Shown: positions 16,462 through 25,566, numbered from the stretch's first letter. The stretch is 64,000 nt of DNA from Cellulomonas wangsupingiae (GCF_024508275.1 NZ_CP101989.1:1488001-1552000), one strand, 5' to 3'. The notes: generated by a model not told the origin, from the sequence alone. Translations and numbers: made by a program.

Positions 16462-17106
16462 TCAGGCGGACAGGCCGACCGCCGCGAGCCACGCCTCGGC
16501 CAGCAGCCCGTGCCCCGCCGCGGTCGGGTGGACCCCGTCGAAGGCCCAGCGCTCGGGCGGCGTGCGGGCCGCCGCGGCGGCGAAGAGGCCGTCGGCGGGC
16601 ACGAGCGCCGCGTCGTACTCGGCCGCCAGGCGCCGCACGACGTGGATGCGCGGGTTGAGGTCCTCGCGCCACGCCGGCTGCACGGGCGGCACCGGCAGGA
16701 CGAACGGCTCGACCAGCACGAACCGCGGGTCGAGCCGCTCGCGCGTCGCCTGCAGGATCGCGCGGTAGTGCCCCTCGTACTCCTCGACGCTCGTCACCGC
16801 GCCGGAGTCGAAGCGTCGCCACGTGTCGTTGACGCCCACGAGGATCGACACGACGGTCGGCTCGAGGTCCAGCGCGTCGGGCTGCCAGCGCTCGCGCAGC
16901 ATGCGTGTGGTGTCGCCACCGATCCCGCGGTTGTGGAACGTCAGGTCCAGGTCGGGTCGACGCGCCCCCGCCAGCGCCGCGACGATGCCGGCGTACCCGT
17001 GCCCCAGTCCCCACGGGCTGTCGGGCTGGTCGCGGTCGCGTCCCCAGTCGGTGATGGAGTCGCCGGTCAGGAGCACCCGGTCACCGGGGCGGAGGAACGT
17101 CGTCAC
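16462..17106 (-). CDS. SGNH/GDSL-family esterase
   Basis: The 214-residue protein carries the SGNH blocks in order: [10 protein letters not shown] with the nucleophile at S17, [16 protein letters not shown] and the catalytic pair [10 protein letters not shown] near the C-terminus. It resembles cytoplasmic carbohydrate acetylesterase-like SGNH proteins (about 210 residues); there is no signal peptide. The GTG at 17106 gives the expected N-terminus ([16 protein letters not shown]). The substrate is unknown; deacetylation of sugars is the commonest activity of close architectures. It is a single gene on the minus strand, divergent from tRNA-Pro. Confidence 0.85.
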   Translation of the reverse strand: MTTFLRPGDRVLLTGDSITDWGRDRDQPDSPWGLGHGYAGIVAALAGARRPDLDLTFHNRGIGGDTTRMLRERWQPDALDLEPTVVSILVGVNDTWRRFDSGAVTSVEEYEGHYRAILQATRERLDPRFVLVEPFVLPVPPVQPAWREDLNPRIHVVRRLAAEYDAALVPADGLFAAAAARTPPERWAFDGVHPTAAGHGLLAEAWLAAVGLSA

Positions 17107-17198
17107 CGGGCCATCCCACCACGCGGCTCGCAGCACCGGGGCGCCGGTAGGGTGAGCGCGTGCCCCGCCCGGCACCCGCGCGGGTGCCGAGGGGCGCA

Positions 17199-17272
17199 CG
17201 GGGTGTGGCGCAGGTTGGTAGCGCGTCCGCTTTGGGAGCGGAAGGTCGCCGGTTCGAATCCGACCACCCCGA
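17199..17272 (+). tRNA. tRNA-Pro (anticodon TGG)
   Basis: A 74-base cloverleaf has acceptor arms CGGGGTG and CACCCCG, a D arm, the anticodon stem TCCGC/GCGGA around the loop TTTGGGA (anticodon TGG at 17233-17235), and a T arm with GGTTCGAATCC. No CCA is encoded. Confidence 0.97.
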
Positions 17273-17310
17273 CACTGACACGGACCGACCCCCGTGCGGT
17301 CTACTGGGAC

Positions 17311-18093
17311 ATGGCCCAGGACCTGTGGGGGAGCGCGTCGACAGTCCCGGCGCTGCCGTGCGGGGACATCGACGAGCTGTGCGAGTTCTGGGTCGCGCTC
17401 GGGTTCGAGGTGACGTACCGCCAGCTGCGTCCCCAGCCGTACCTCGCGCTGCGTCGCGGTGGGGTCGACCTGCACTACTTCGGCCTCGACGGGATCGCCC
17501 CGCAGGACAGCTACTCGACGTGCCTCGTGCTGGTCGACGACACCGGCGCGGTTTTCGAGACCCTGGCCGACGGCCTGCGGTCGCGGTACGCCAGGCTGCC
17601 GCTGACGGGGTTCCCGCGGATCACCCGTCCGCGGCGGCGCGCCAACGCCGGCGGTGTCACGGGCTTCAGCCTGATCGACCCCGCCGGGAACTGGGTGCGG
17701 TTCATGCGCCGCCCGCCCCCGCCCGACCGTGCCGCCCCGGCCGCGGCCGGGGACTCCTCCCGCGCGGCGTACGCCGAGCGCCCGCCGGACCGGCTCGCCC
17801 GCGCGCTCGACGACGCCGTGGTCCAGGCGGACTCCCGCGGCGAGCCGGACCAGGCCCGCAAGATCCTCGCCGGCGCCCTGCGCCGTGCGGACGACGCGCG
17901 CGACGTCGACCGCGTCCGCGCGCTCGCGTTCCTCGCCGAGCTCGCCGTGCGCACGCAGGACGACGCCGCGGCGGGAGACCTGCTCGACGAGCTCGCGGCC
18001 GTCGAACGCACGCTCGATCCGGGCGCCGCACGCGAGGTGGCGCAGGAGCTGACGCAGGCAGCCGAGCTGCGGGCGGACCTCGCCGGTCGCTGA
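17311..18093 (+). CDS. VOC (glyoxalase/bleomycin-resistance-like) protein with helical C-terminal extension
   Basis: Residues 1-135 form a single vicinal-oxygen-chelate domain of the bleomycin-resistance-like type. Its core motifs are FWVALGFEVTYRQ, GVDLHYFG and the closing DPAGNWVRFM. About 125 further residues form a helical, Asp/Ala/Arg-rich tail (DQARKILAGALRRADD, AELAVRTQDDAAAGDLLDEL) resembling a tetratricopeptide-like extension often seen on these proteins in actinobacteria. The function is unknown; such proteins may bind antibiotics or act as metal-dependent enzymes. It starts 38 bases after tRNA-Pro. Confidence 0.78.
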   Translation: MAQDLWGSASTVPALPCGDIDELCEFWVALGFEVTYRQLRPQPYLALRRGGVDLHYFGLDGIAPQDSYSTCLVLVDDTGAVFETLADGLRSRYARLPLTGFPRITRPRRRANAGGVTGFSLIDPAGNWVRFMRRPPPPDRAAPAAAGDSSRAAYAERPPDRLARALDDAVVQADSRGEPDQARKILAGALRRADDARDVDRVRALAFLAELAVRTQDDAAAGDLLDELAAVERTLDPGAAREVAQELTQAAELRADLAGR

Positions 18094-18177
18094 GCGGCGC
18101 ATCGGTCACGATCCGAGAAGCGCTCGGGCACGGCCGGTCCCTAGCGTGGCCGGCACACCGGAGCGAGGGAGAGAACG

Positions 18178-18636
18178 ATGAGCAGCAGCACGCAGGCGAC
18201 GAGCGACCCGGGCACGTTCACCGCGGAGGAGCGCACGGCGATGAAGGAGCGGGCCGCCGAGCTCCGGGCGGAGTCCCGGCGGGGCAGCGCGGCGGCCAAG
18301 GCGGCGGAGGCCGAGGCGCAGGTGCTGGCGAAGATCGCCGAGCTCCCCGCGGCCGACCGCGTGATCGCCGAGCGCGTCCACGCGATCGTGCGCGAGGTGG
18401 CCCCCGACCTGACGCCGCGCACCTGGTACGGCATGCCGGCGTACGCGAAGGACGGCAAGGTCGTGTGCTTCCTCAAGCCCGCCGGCAAGTTCGAGTCCCG
18501 GTACGCCACATTGGGCTTCGAGGATCCGGCGGCGCTCGACGACGGACCGATGTGGCCGACGTCGTACGCGCTGACGGCGATGAACGAGGAGGTCGAGCGA
18601 GCGCTGGCGGACCTCGTCCGCCGGGCCGCGGCCTGA
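18178..18636 (+). CDS. DUF1801 (YdhG/iron-chaperone-like) protein
   Basis: The 152-residue protein has a charged helical N-terminal third (ERTAMKERAAELRAESRRG) and then the DUF1801 core with TWYGMPAYAKDGKVVCFLKPAGKF. The family resembles frataxin-like iron chaperones in fold, but its role in most bacteria is not established. GAGGGAGAG precedes the ATG. It is a single gene between the VOC protein and the catabolic island, with no operon partner. Confidence 0.8.
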   Translation: MSSSTQATSDPGTFTAEERTAMKERAAELRAESRRGSAAAKAAEAEAQVLAKIAELPAADRVIAERVHAIVREVAPDLTPRTWYGMPAYAKDGKVVCFLKPAGKFESRYATLGFEDPAALDDGPMWPTSYALTAMNEEVERALADLVRRAAA

Positions 18637-18833
18637 GGCAGGAGGGCCCGGCCCTTCGTCGGACACCGGCCGCGCCAGGACGGAAACCGTCGGCGCGGGT
18701 CGCGCCGCCCGGGGAAAACGCGCGTCCGTTCACGCTTTCGCCCACCAGAAGGAAGTCCTCGCCTATAGCATCGTGCCGGCGGGGTAACGACGCTCGGCTT
18801 GTGCTGCGCGGCCCTTCAGGAGGTCGGAAAAAG

Positions 18834-19874
18834 ATGTCAAAGACGCGCCAAGCGCCGCACTATGCGACGATGCGCGACGTCGCAGCCGTCGCGGGCGTCA
18901 GTGTCAAGACGGTCTCGCGCGTGCTCAATGCCGAGCCGAACGTGTCGGAAGAGCTCAAGGAGCGCGTGCGGCGTGCAGCCGCGACGTTGAACTACGAGCT
19001 CAACGTCTACGCGGGCGGACTGCGCCGCATGGGTGCCCGGACCAATGCGATCGGGCTGATGCTCGAGAGCGTGGACGACGCGTTCTCCGCCGCGATCCAC
19101 CGCGGTGTCGAGACGGTCACGCGACGGCACTCGATCATCGTGCTCGCGCAGAGCTTCGAGGAGGACGCCGACCGTGAGCGGACGGTTGTCAAGGAGTTCC
19201 TGCGCCGCCGCGTCGACGGCCTGATCCTCACCACGGTGTCCCGCGACCAGGCGTACCTGTCGGCGGAGGCGGCCCGCGGCACGTCGATCGTGTTCGTCGA
19301 CCGTCCGGCCGTGTCCGTCGCGTTCGACTCGGTCGTGTCGTGCAACTTCGACGGTGCGGTGGCGGCGACGCGTCACCTGCTGGAGCACGGGCACCGTCGC
19401 CTCGCCTACGTGGGCGGTGACCACGAGATCTGGACGCTGCGGGAGCGGTTGCGCGGCTACTTCGACGAGCTGGACCGGTGGGGCGTGCCGCGGTCCGACG
19501 TCGTCGCGCTCACCGGTGTGCACGGCGAGGAGGGCGCGCGCACGGAGGTCCACCGGATGCTGGACGGTCCGCAGCCGCCGACGGCGATCTTCGCGGCGCA
19601 CAACCGCATGACCGTCGGGGTCCTGCGTGCGCTCCACGAGCGCGGTCGCCAGCACGACGTGGCGATGGTCGGGTTCGACGACGTCCAGCTGCTCGACCTG
19701 CTCGAGCCCGGCGTGACGGTCGTCGCGCAGGACCCGCACCGGCTGGGCGAGCTCGCGGCCGAGCGTCTGCTGGCACGGATGGCCGGCAACCCGCTGGAGC
19801 TGGAGACGCTGACCGTCCCGACGACGCTGATCGAGCGCGGGTCGGGCGAGATCCCGGGGCCCTTCGCCGCCTGA
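18834..19874 (+). CDS. LacI-family transcriptional regulator of the catabolic island
   Basis: The 346-residue regulator has a LacI helix-turn-helix (TMRDVAAVAGVSVKTVSRVL, about residues 12-31), a hinge region and a periplasmic-binding-protein-like sensor domain ending in VGFDDVQLLDLLEPGVTVVAQDP. AGGAGG stands ten bases before the ATG at 18834. The downstream locus contains four copies of the palindrome TGACAWCGNTGTCA at promoter positions, and palindromes with a central CG are the usual LacI-family operators. This protein is therefore the likely owner of those sites. The effector is unknown, presumably a carbohydrate-like compound carried by the adjacent transporter. A -10-like TATAGC at 18762-18767 may drive it. 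Confidence 0.9.
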   Translation: MSKTRQAPHYATMRDVAAVAGVSVKTVSRVLNAEPNVSEELKERVRRAAATLNYELNVYAGGLRRMGARTNAIGLMLESVDDAFSAAIHRGVETVTRRHSIIVLAQSFEEDADRERTVVKEFLRRRVDGLILTTVSRDQAYLSAEAARGTSIVFVDRPAVSVAFDSVVSCNFDGAVAATRHLLEHGHRRLAYVGGDHEIWTLRERLRGYFDELDRWGVPRSDVVALTGVHGEEGARTEVHRMLDGPQPPTAIFAAHNRMTVGVLRALHERGRQHDVAMVGFDDVQLLDLLEPGVTVVAQDPHRLGELAAERLLARMAGNPLELETLTVPTTLIERGSGEIPGPFAA

Positions 19875-19987
19875 GCGCGACCGTGCGTCCGCGCGAGTTG
19901 CGGGGCGCGTCGTGCGCGCAGAGGCCTGCGCCGCAGTCGTGAGCGCCGTCACCCGTCAGGTCGACGTCCATGCCTGCCGTGACCCGT

Positions 19988-20001
19988 TGACAACGCTGTC
20001 A
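19988..20001. promoter_or_regulatory. LacI-type operator, site 1
   Basis: TGACAACGCTGTCA is one of four palindromes of the same consensus. It lies in the 358-base gap between the regulator and the transporter operon, 112 bp upstream of site 2 centre to centre. Its first bases are also part of a TTGACA hexamer, but no well-spaced -10 follows. Confidence 0.65.
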
Positions 20002-20061
20002 TCCCTGCGGGCTACACGGTGTGCAGTGCAGCGAGTCGCGCCCGACCGCCGTCCTGCGACG

Positions 20062-20089
20062 TTGACATCCCCGCTCGCGCGACTAACCT
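20062..20089 (+). promoter_or_regulatory. Promoter of the oligopeptide-type transporter operon
   Basis: TTGACA (20062-20067) and TAACCT (20084-20089) are 16 bases apart. The predicted start, near 20096, lies just before operator site 2 (20100-20113), so repressor bound there would block initiation. The rest of the 19875-20232 gap shows no gene. Confidence 0.6.
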
Positions 20090-20099
20090 CGGCCACGCA

Positions 20100-20113
20100 T
20101 GACATCGTTGTCA
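20100..20113. promoter_or_regulatory. LacI-type operator, site 2
   Basis: TGACATCGTTGTCA overlaps the predicted +1 region of the transporter operon promoter. Confidence 0.75.
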
Positions 20114-20232
20114 GTCGGAGCGCGAGCCTCACGGACGACGGCCTCGCCCTGGTGGCGGAGGCGTCCTGCGGTCAGTGAAGACCCGAGGGGCCCAGGGATC
20201 GGTGCAGATCCCGGGAAGAGAGGTGACGCGTC

Positions 20233-21156
20233 ATGGTCGGCTATCTCGTACGGCGACTGTTGCTGGCAGTCTTTGTGCTGTGGGGCGTCGCCACCGCGGT
20301 GTTCCTCATCGTCCGGGTCGTCCCTGCCGACCCGGCACTGCTCATCGCTGGTTCGGACGCACCGCCCGAGCAGCTCGACCAGCTGCGGCGTGACCTCGGT
20401 CTCGACCAGTCGATGTTCGTGCAGTACGGCACCTTCCTGGGCAACGCCGTCTCCGGCGACCTGGGCTCGTCGTACGTGCTCAAGGAGCCGGCGGTGACCC
20501 TCATCGGCCAGGTGCTGCCGAACACGGCGCTCCTGGCGCTCCTCGCGTGCGTGCTCGCCATGCTGATCGCCTTCCCGCTCGGCCTGATGGCGGCGCTGCG
20601 GGCCAACCGGCCCCTCGACCGCGTGGTGACCACCGGTTCGCTCTTCACGCAGGCGCTGCCGAACTTCTGGATCGGTGTCGTCCTTCTCCTGGTGTTCTCG
20701 CGCATGCTCAAGTGGTTGCCCAGCGTGGGGCTCGACGGGCCGAAGAGCCTGATCCTGCCGACAATCGTGCTGGCGCTGCCATTCGTCTCGGTCCTCACCC
20801 GCATGATTCGCAACGGGCTGCTCGAGGTGATGAGCGAGAGCTATATCCAGACCGCTCGCGCCAAGGGGTTGTCGGAACGGATCGTGGTCTTCCGCCACGC
20901 CGTCCGGAATGCGGCGATCCCCGTGATCACCATCGTCGGACTGCAGTTCGGGACGCTGCTCGGAGGTGCCGTCGTCACCGAGTCGGTCTTCTCGTTCCCG
21001 GGGATCGGCCGGCTCCTCGTGAGCTCCATCCAGCTGCGTGACTACAACGTCGTGCAGGCGTGCGTGCTCGTGATCGCCGCCGTCTTCGTCATCATCAACC
21101 TCGTCGTGGACCTGCTGTACGGGATCCTCGACCCTCGCGTGAGGCTCGCCAAGTGA
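20233..21156 (+). CDS. Oligopeptide/dipeptide-type ABC permease (DppB-like)
   Basis: The 307-residue inner-membrane permease starts with the DppB-typical MVGYLVRRLLLAVFVLWGV. It has about six helices and the EAA-type coupling motif QTARAKGLSERIVVFRHAVRNA around residues 206-230. With the next gene it forms the channel of a peptide/nickel/glycoside-type importer. The ribosome site GAAGAGAGGTG precedes the ATG. The gene ends in a GTGA overlap with the second permease. This family imports oligosaccharides and glycosides as well as peptides, which fits the carbohydrate-like enzymes downstream. Confidence 0.92.
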   Translation: MVGYLVRRLLLAVFVLWGVATAVFLIVRVVPADPALLIAGSDAPPEQLDQLRRDLGLDQSMFVQYGTFLGNAVSGDLGSSYVLKEPAVTLIGQVLPNTALLALLACVLAMLIAFPLGLMAALRANRPLDRVVTTGSLFTQALPNFWIGVVLLLVFSRMLKWLPSVGLDGPKSLILPTIVLALPFVSVLTRMIRNGLLEVMSESYIQTARAKGLSERIVVFRHAVRNAAIPVITIVGLQFGTLLGGAVVTESVFSFPGIGRLLVSSIQLRDYNVVQACVLVIAAVFVIINLVVDLLYGILDPRVRLAK

Positions 21157-22043
21157 CCGCCGCACCTGTCCTCGCCGTCAACGCGACGATGCGCCGGGCC
21201 CGTCGGGCCCGGCGGGGCGTCAAGATCCGCATCATCGGGCCGCTGGTCGTCATCGGTCTGATCGTGCTCGGCGCCGTCGTCATCCCGCTCGCCTACGACT
21301 TCGACCCGCTGCGCGCGGACCTCATGGCGCGGCTGATGCCCCCCGGGACCGTCATGTCGGACGGCCGCACCGCGCTGCTCGGTACCGACCAGATCGGGTC
21401 GGACCTCTTCGCGCAGATCATGGCCGGTGCCAGGATCTCGCTGCTCGTCGGCGTCGCGACCCTCGCCATCTCCGGGCTGGTCGGGGTGCTGCTCGGTCTG
21501 CTCGCCGGGCACTTCGGCGGGTGGATCGACGCGACGCTCATGCGGATCGCCGACATCCAGCTCGCGTTCCCCTCCATCCTGCTGGCGATCCTCATCGCCT
21601 CGGTGCTCGGTCAGGGCGTCGGCAACATCATCCTCGTGCTGTCGATCTCGAATTGGGTCGTCTTCGCCCGCGTCGCGCGCAGCCAGGTGCTGTCGCTGAA
21701 GAACCGCGAGTACGTCGAGGCCGCCCGGACCCTGGGTGCGGGCAACTGGCACCTGATGTTCCGGACGCTGCTGCCCGGATGCATGGCGCCGGTCATCGTG
21801 GTGGCGACCACGCAGTTCGCCCAGGTGATCCTCACGGAGGCGTCCCTGTCGTTCCTCGGCGTCGGGGTGCCGCTCGGCACGCCGAGCCTGGGCAGCACGA
21901 TCTTCAACGGGACGCAGTACCTGTCGACCGCATGGTGGATCTCCACCCTCCCCGGCGTCGTGCTCGTGATCCTCATGCTCGCCTTCGGGATCCTCGGCGA
22001 CGCCCTCCGCGACAAGTTCGACCCGACGCTCCGGAGCGCCTGA
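21153..22043 (+). CDS. Oligopeptide/dipeptide-type ABC permease (DppC-like)
   Basis: The 296-residue partner permease has the characteristic LLGTDQIGSDLFAQIMAGARISL segment after its first helix, and a coupling loop in YVEAARTLGAGNWHLMFRTLLPG. The GTG start at 21153 overlaps the preceding stop by four bases, so translation is coupled to keep subunits equimolar. Its stop overlaps the ATG of the first ATPase by one base. Confidence 0.92.
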   Translation: MTAAPVLAVNATMRRARRARRGVKIRIIGPLVVIGLIVLGAVVIPLAYDFDPLRADLMARLMPPGTVMSDGRTALLGTDQIGSDLFAQIMAGARISLLVGVATLAISGLVGVLLGLLAGHFGGWIDATLMRIADIQLAFPSILLAILIASVLGQGVGNIILVLSISNWVVFARVARSQVLSLKNREYVEAARTLGAGNWHLMFRTLLPGCMAPVIVVATTQFAQVILTEASLSFLGVGVPLGTPSLGSTIFNGTQYLSTAWWISTLPGVVLVILMLAFGILGDALRDKFDPTLRSA

Positions 22044-23080
22044 TGACGACGACACAGACGGGCCTCGTCGGCCCCACCTCCGCCACGAGCGGCGCGCCGC
22101 TGCTGAGCGTCGAGAACCTCACGGTGGAGTTCTCCACCGCCGCGGGGGTGGCCCGCGCGCTGGACGGCGTCAGCTTCGAGGTCCGGGCGGGCGAGACGCT
22201 CGCCATCCTCGGCGAGTCCGGCTGCGGCAAGTCGACCACCGCGCAGGCGATCATGGGCCTGCTGCCCAAGCCGGCCGGATCGGTCACGGGAGGCAGGATC
22301 ATGTACGGCGGGCGTGACCTCGCGGCCGAGCCCGTCCGCAAGGTGCGCGAGGTGTGCGGCACCGAGATCGCCATGATCTTCCAGGACCCCCTGAGCTCGC
22401 TGAACCCGGTGTTCCGGGTCGGCGCGCAGGTGGCCGAGCCGTTCCGGCAGCGGCGGGGCATGGGCCGCCAGGAGGCGTGGGCGCGCGCGCTCGAGCTGCT
22501 CAAGCGCGTGGGCATCCCGGACGCGGAGACGCGGATCTCCGACTACCCGCACCAGTTCTCCGGCGGGCAGCGTCAGCGGATCATGATCGCGATGGCGCTC
22601 GCGCTCGGCCCGAAGCTGCTGATCGCCGACGAGCCGACCACCGCGCTGGACGTGACCGTCCAGAAGCAGGTGATGAACCTGCTGGCCGACCTGCAGGCGG
22701 AGACCGGGATGGCGATGGTGCTCGTCAGCCACGACCTCGGTGTCGTCGCGGAGGTCGCCCAGCGGGCCGCCATCATGTACGGGGGCCGGATCGTCGAGAC
22801 CGGCGCGATCCGGGACATGTACGACCACCCGGCGCACCCGTACACCAAGGGCCTGCTGGAGTCGATCCCCGGTGGCCGCGTCGGCAGTCGGCTCAAGCCG
22901 ATCGTCGGGTCGCCACCGAACCTGCTGAACCTGCCGACCGGGTGCGCGTTCAACCCGCGCTGCCCGTTCGCGATCGACCGGTGCCGGGAGCTGGCGCCGA
23001 CGTTGCGCACGCCGCAGGGATGGCCCGCGGGCCACCAGGCCGCGTGCCACCTGTCCGAGGAGGTCCTCACCCATGTCTGA
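22043..23080 (+). CDS. ABC transporter ATPase (DppD-like)
   Basis: This 345-residue ATPase has Walker A GESGCGKST, Q-loop IFQDPLSSLNPVF, signature FSGGQRQRI, Walker B LLIADEPTTALD and the switch histidine in LVSHDLGVVA. The C-terminal oligopeptide-transporter extension has four cysteines within about 45 residues (GCAFNPRCPF, DRCREL, AACH), a pattern that binds an iron-sulfur cluster in DppD/OppD-type subunits. It pairs with the next ATPase, whose frame begins before this one ends. Confidence 0.92.
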   Translation: MTTTQTGLVGPTSATSGAPLLSVENLTVEFSTAAGVARALDGVSFEVRAGETLAILGESGCGKSTTAQAIMGLLPKPAGSVTGGRIMYGGRDLAAEPVRKVREVCGTEIAMIFQDPLSSLNPVFRVGAQVAEPFRQRRGMGRQEAWARALELLKRVGIPDAETRISDYPHQFSGGQRQRIMIAMALALGPKLLIADEPTTALDVTVQKQVMNLLADLQAETGMAMVLVSHDLGVVAEVAQRAAIMYGGRIVETGAIRDMYDHPAHPYTKGLLESIPGGRVGSRLKPIVGSPPNLLNLPTGCAFNPRCPFAIDRCRELAPTLRTPQGWPAGHQAACHLSEEVLTHV

Positions 23081-23900
23081 CGCCGGGACCACGCCGCTGT
23101 TGAGCGTCAGGGACCTGAAGGTCGCCTACCCGATCCGCTCGTCGTTCCTGCAGCGCAAGATCGGCGAGAACGTCGCCGTCGACGGCGTCACGTTCGACAT
23201 CCGGCCGGGGGAGACCGTCGGCCTGGTCGGCGAGTCGGGATCCGGCAAGTCGACGGTCGCCCGCGCCGTGATCGGGCTGGTCAGGGCCGACGCGGGCACG
23301 ATCGAGTTCGAGGGGCAGGACATCACCCGCTTCTCCCCGCGGCAGCTCACCGCGGTGCGTCGTGAGATGCAGATGGTGTTCCAGGACCCGTACGCCTCGC
23401 TCAACCCGCGGCTGACGGTCCGGGACGTGATCGCCGAGGCGTGGCGCGTGCACCGCGACGTCGTGCCGCGCGACCGGTGGACGGCCGAGGTGAAGGAGCT
23501 GATGGACCGCGTCGGCCTCAACCCCGACTACAGCGACCGGTACCCCCACCAGTTCTCGGGTGGTCAGCGTCAGCGCATCGGGATCGCACGGGCCCTGGCG
23601 CTGCGGCCCAAGCTGATCATCTGCGACGAGCCGGTCTCGGCCCTGGACGTGTCGGTCCAGGCCCAGGTCCTCAACCTGCTCGACGACCTGCAGGACGACC
23701 TGGGCCTGGCGTACCTGTTCATCTCGCACGACCTGTCGGTCGTCGAGCACCTGTGCGACCGCGTCCTGGTGCTGCACCACGGCGTCGTCGCCGAGGAGGG
23801 CACCGCGCGGGAGGTCTTCGACCATCCCCGCGACGACTACACCCGCGCGCTGCTGGCGGCTGTGCCCGTCGCACGGCCGTGGCTGGAGCCCACCTCCTGA
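23073..23900 (+). CDS. ABC transporter ATPase (DppF-like)
   Basis: The 275-residue second ATPase shows Walker A GESGSGKST, Q-loop VFQDPYASLNPR, signature FSGGQRQRI and Walker B IICDEPVSALD. It is shorter than DppF (about 330) because the C-terminal cysteine-containing extension is absent. Its ATG lies eight bases inside the preceding gene, and a hairpin (23910-23941) follows the stop. Together with the two permeases and the downstream lipoprotein it completes the importer. Confidence 0.9.
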   Translation: MSDAGTTPLLSVRDLKVAYPIRSSFLQRKIGENVAVDGVTFDIRPGETVGLVGESGSGKSTVARAVIGLVRADAGTIEFEGQDITRFSPRQLTAVRREMQMVFQDPYASLNPRLTVRDVIAEAWRVHRDVVPRDRWTAEVKELMDRVGLNPDYSDRYPHQFSGGQRQRIGIARALALRPKLIICDEPVSALDVSVQAQVLNLLDDLQDDLGLAYLFISHDLSVVEHLCDRVLVLHHGVVAEEGTAREVFDHPRDDYTRALLAAVPVARPWLEPTS

Positions 23901-23909
23901 CCCCCGCGT

Positions 23910-23941
23910 CGTAGGCCGGGAAGAACGACCCCCGGCCTACG
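23910..23941 (+). terminator. Hairpin after the transporter ATPases
   Basis: CGTAGGCCGGG and CCCGGCCTACG form an 11-bp stem with a ten-base loop. It separates the ATPase genes from operator site 3 and the binding-protein gene, which probably has additional transcription of its own. Confidence 0.5.
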
Positions 23942-23957
23942 AGAGCACCGACCTTGA

Positions 23958-23971
23958 TGACATCGATGTCA
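23958..23971. promoter_or_regulatory. LacI-type operator, site 3
   Basis: TGACATCGATGTCA is a perfect 14-bp palindrome 20 bases before the binding-protein start codon. Confidence 0.75.
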
Positions 23972-23990
23972 ACGATCAAAGGAGATGGCC

Positions 23991-25553
23991 ATGACATCAC
24001 TGCGCGCACGGCGGATGTCCGTCGCCGGAATTGCTGCCGTCCTCGCCCTGGCGCTTGCCGGGTGCGGCGGCTCGAGCGAGAGCAGCGGCGGCGGTGCCGG
24101 GAACGGTGACGCCACACCCGGCGCAGCGCTCCCCGACGACCAGCAGCACCTGACGTACGTCCTCAACTACGGGTGCACGTCGCTGGACCCCACGGAGAAC
24201 TTCGACAACTGCCGCATGCAGGTCGACAGCAACGTCCTGCAGGGCCTGGTCGCGCTGGACGAGGAGTCGCAGCCGCAGCCGCTGCTCGCGAGCTCCTGGG
24301 AGTGGACGGACGACACGACGCTCGTCTTCACGCTGCGCGACGACGTGACGTTCAGCGACGGCACGCCCTTCACCTCGGCGGACGTCGTGGCCACCTTCGA
24401 CCGCTACATCGCGATGCAGTCCGTGCTCGCGACGCAGCTCGCGGTCATCGACACCTACACGGCGAACGACCCGACGACGCTGACGATCACGACGAAGAAC
24501 CCGACCGGCACGCTGCTCGGTGTGCTGTCGATGATCTTCATCGGCAAGGCCGACGGGGTCGCCGACGACGCCTACTGGTCCAAGCCGATCGGCACCGGTC
24601 CGTTCGTCGTGACCGAGTTCGTCACGAACGACCACGTCACGCTCACCCGCAACGACGCCTACTGGGGCGAGCCGGCGAAGCTCAAGACGGTGACCTTCCA
24701 GCAGATCACCGACACCAACGGCAAGGTGACCGCGCTGTCCAACCGCTCGGCCCAGGTGATCGCCGGCGTGCCGGGCGACCAGATCGCGACGGTCGAGAGC
24801 ATGGACGGGGTGCGACTGGAGCAGATCCCCAGCTTCACGTACACGTTCCTGTGGTTCCAGAACAGCCGCGAGCCGTTCACCGACCCGCTGGTGCGCGAGG
24901 CCCTGTGGGCGGCACTCGACCTCGACACGATCGTCACCTCGCTCCTCGGGGAGACCGCCGAGCCGATGACCTCCCTGTGCCCCGAGGCCGCCTTCGGCTG
25001 CCTGCCGGCCTCCGAGGCGCCGTCCTACGACCCGGAGCGCGCCAAGGACCTGCTCGCCGAGGCCGGTTACCCCGACGGGTTCACCACGACGATCGACTAC
25101 AGCACCGCGAACCCGGGCTACGACCAGCTCGTCTCGGCGATGATCTCCTACTGGAAGGAGGTCGGCATCACCGTCGAGCCGAAGTCGGACGACCAGGCCA
25201 CCTTCCTCGCGAACATCGCCAAGCCCGGCAACTACGACATGATCGTCAACTCGAACCTGACGAGCACCGGGGACGCCGACTTCACGCTCAACCGCCTCTA
25301 CACCTGCGCGGCCGACCGCCTCGGGTACTGCAACCCGGACCTCGACGCCCTGCTGGCCAAGGGCCAGCAGACGCTCGATGCCGACGAGCGCCTGTCCGTC
25401 TACCAGGAGATCTCCGACCTCCTCGCGGCGGACGCACCGGCGATCGGGCTGTTCCAGCAGAACACCAACCTGGCGTCGCTGGACACCGTGCAGGGTCTGA
25501 AGCTCGTGCCCAGCGAGAACTACGACTGGAGCACCGTCTACCTCACCGACTAG
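23991..25553 (+). CDS. Family-5 extracellular substrate-binding lipoprotein
   Basis: The precursor has 520 residues, with a basic N-terminus, a hydrophobic core and the lipobox ALAGC, then a Gly/Ser linker. The rest is a family-5 (DppA/OppA-type) binding protein: PQPLLASSWEWTDDTTLVFTLRDDVTFSDGTPFTSADV and DPLVREALWAALD are classic blocks. The start is set at 23991 rather than the in-frame ATG at 23985, because AAGGAGA ends directly before 23985 and is correctly spaced only for 23991. It captures the unknown ligand for the upstream permease/ATPase set. Operator site 3 lies just upstream and a strong hairpin just downstream. Confidence 0.92.
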   Translation: MTSLRARRMSVAGIAAVLALALAGCGGSSESSGGGAGNGDATPGAALPDDQQHLTYVLNYGCTSLDPTENFDNCRMQVDSNVLQGLVALDEESQPQPLLASSWEWTDDTTLVFTLRDDVTFSDGTPFTSADVVATFDRYIAMQSVLATQLAVIDTYTANDPTTLTITTKNPTGTLLGVLSMIFIGKADGVADDAYWSKPIGTGPFVVTEFVTNDHVTLTRNDAYWGEPAKLKTVTFQQITDTNGKVTALSNRSAQVIAGVPGDQIATVESMDGVRLEQIPSFTYTFLWFQNSREPFTDPLVREALWAALDLDTIVTSLLGETAEPMTSLCPEAAFGCLPASEAPSYDPERAKDLLAEAGYPDGFTTTIDYSTANPGYDQLVSAMISYWKEVGITVEPKSDDQATFLANIAKPGNYDMIVNSNLTSTGDADFTLNRLYTCAADRLGYCNPDLDALLAKGQQTLDADERLSVYQEISDLLAADAPAIGLFQQNTNLASLDTVQGLKLVPSENYDWSTVYLTD

Positions 25554-25566
25554 GTCGGGACGCGGA

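Noticed and set aside
17171..17188. Palindrome GGCACCCG-CG-CGGGTGCC before tRNA-Pro
   Set aside because: It is a short GC palindrome of a kind frequent in this base composition, with no gene start or stop that it would explain.
16036..17310. An upstream extension of the VOC protein frame through tRNA-Pro
   Set aside because: It would read through a complete tRNA and antisense to the cysK leader and SGNH gene; the ATG at 17311 gives the natural VOC N-terminus.
18831..18842. A LacI half-site (GATGTCA) over the lacI start codon
   Set aside because: Only one arm matches TGACAWCGNTGTCA; the other half is GGAAAAA, so it is not a credible operator.
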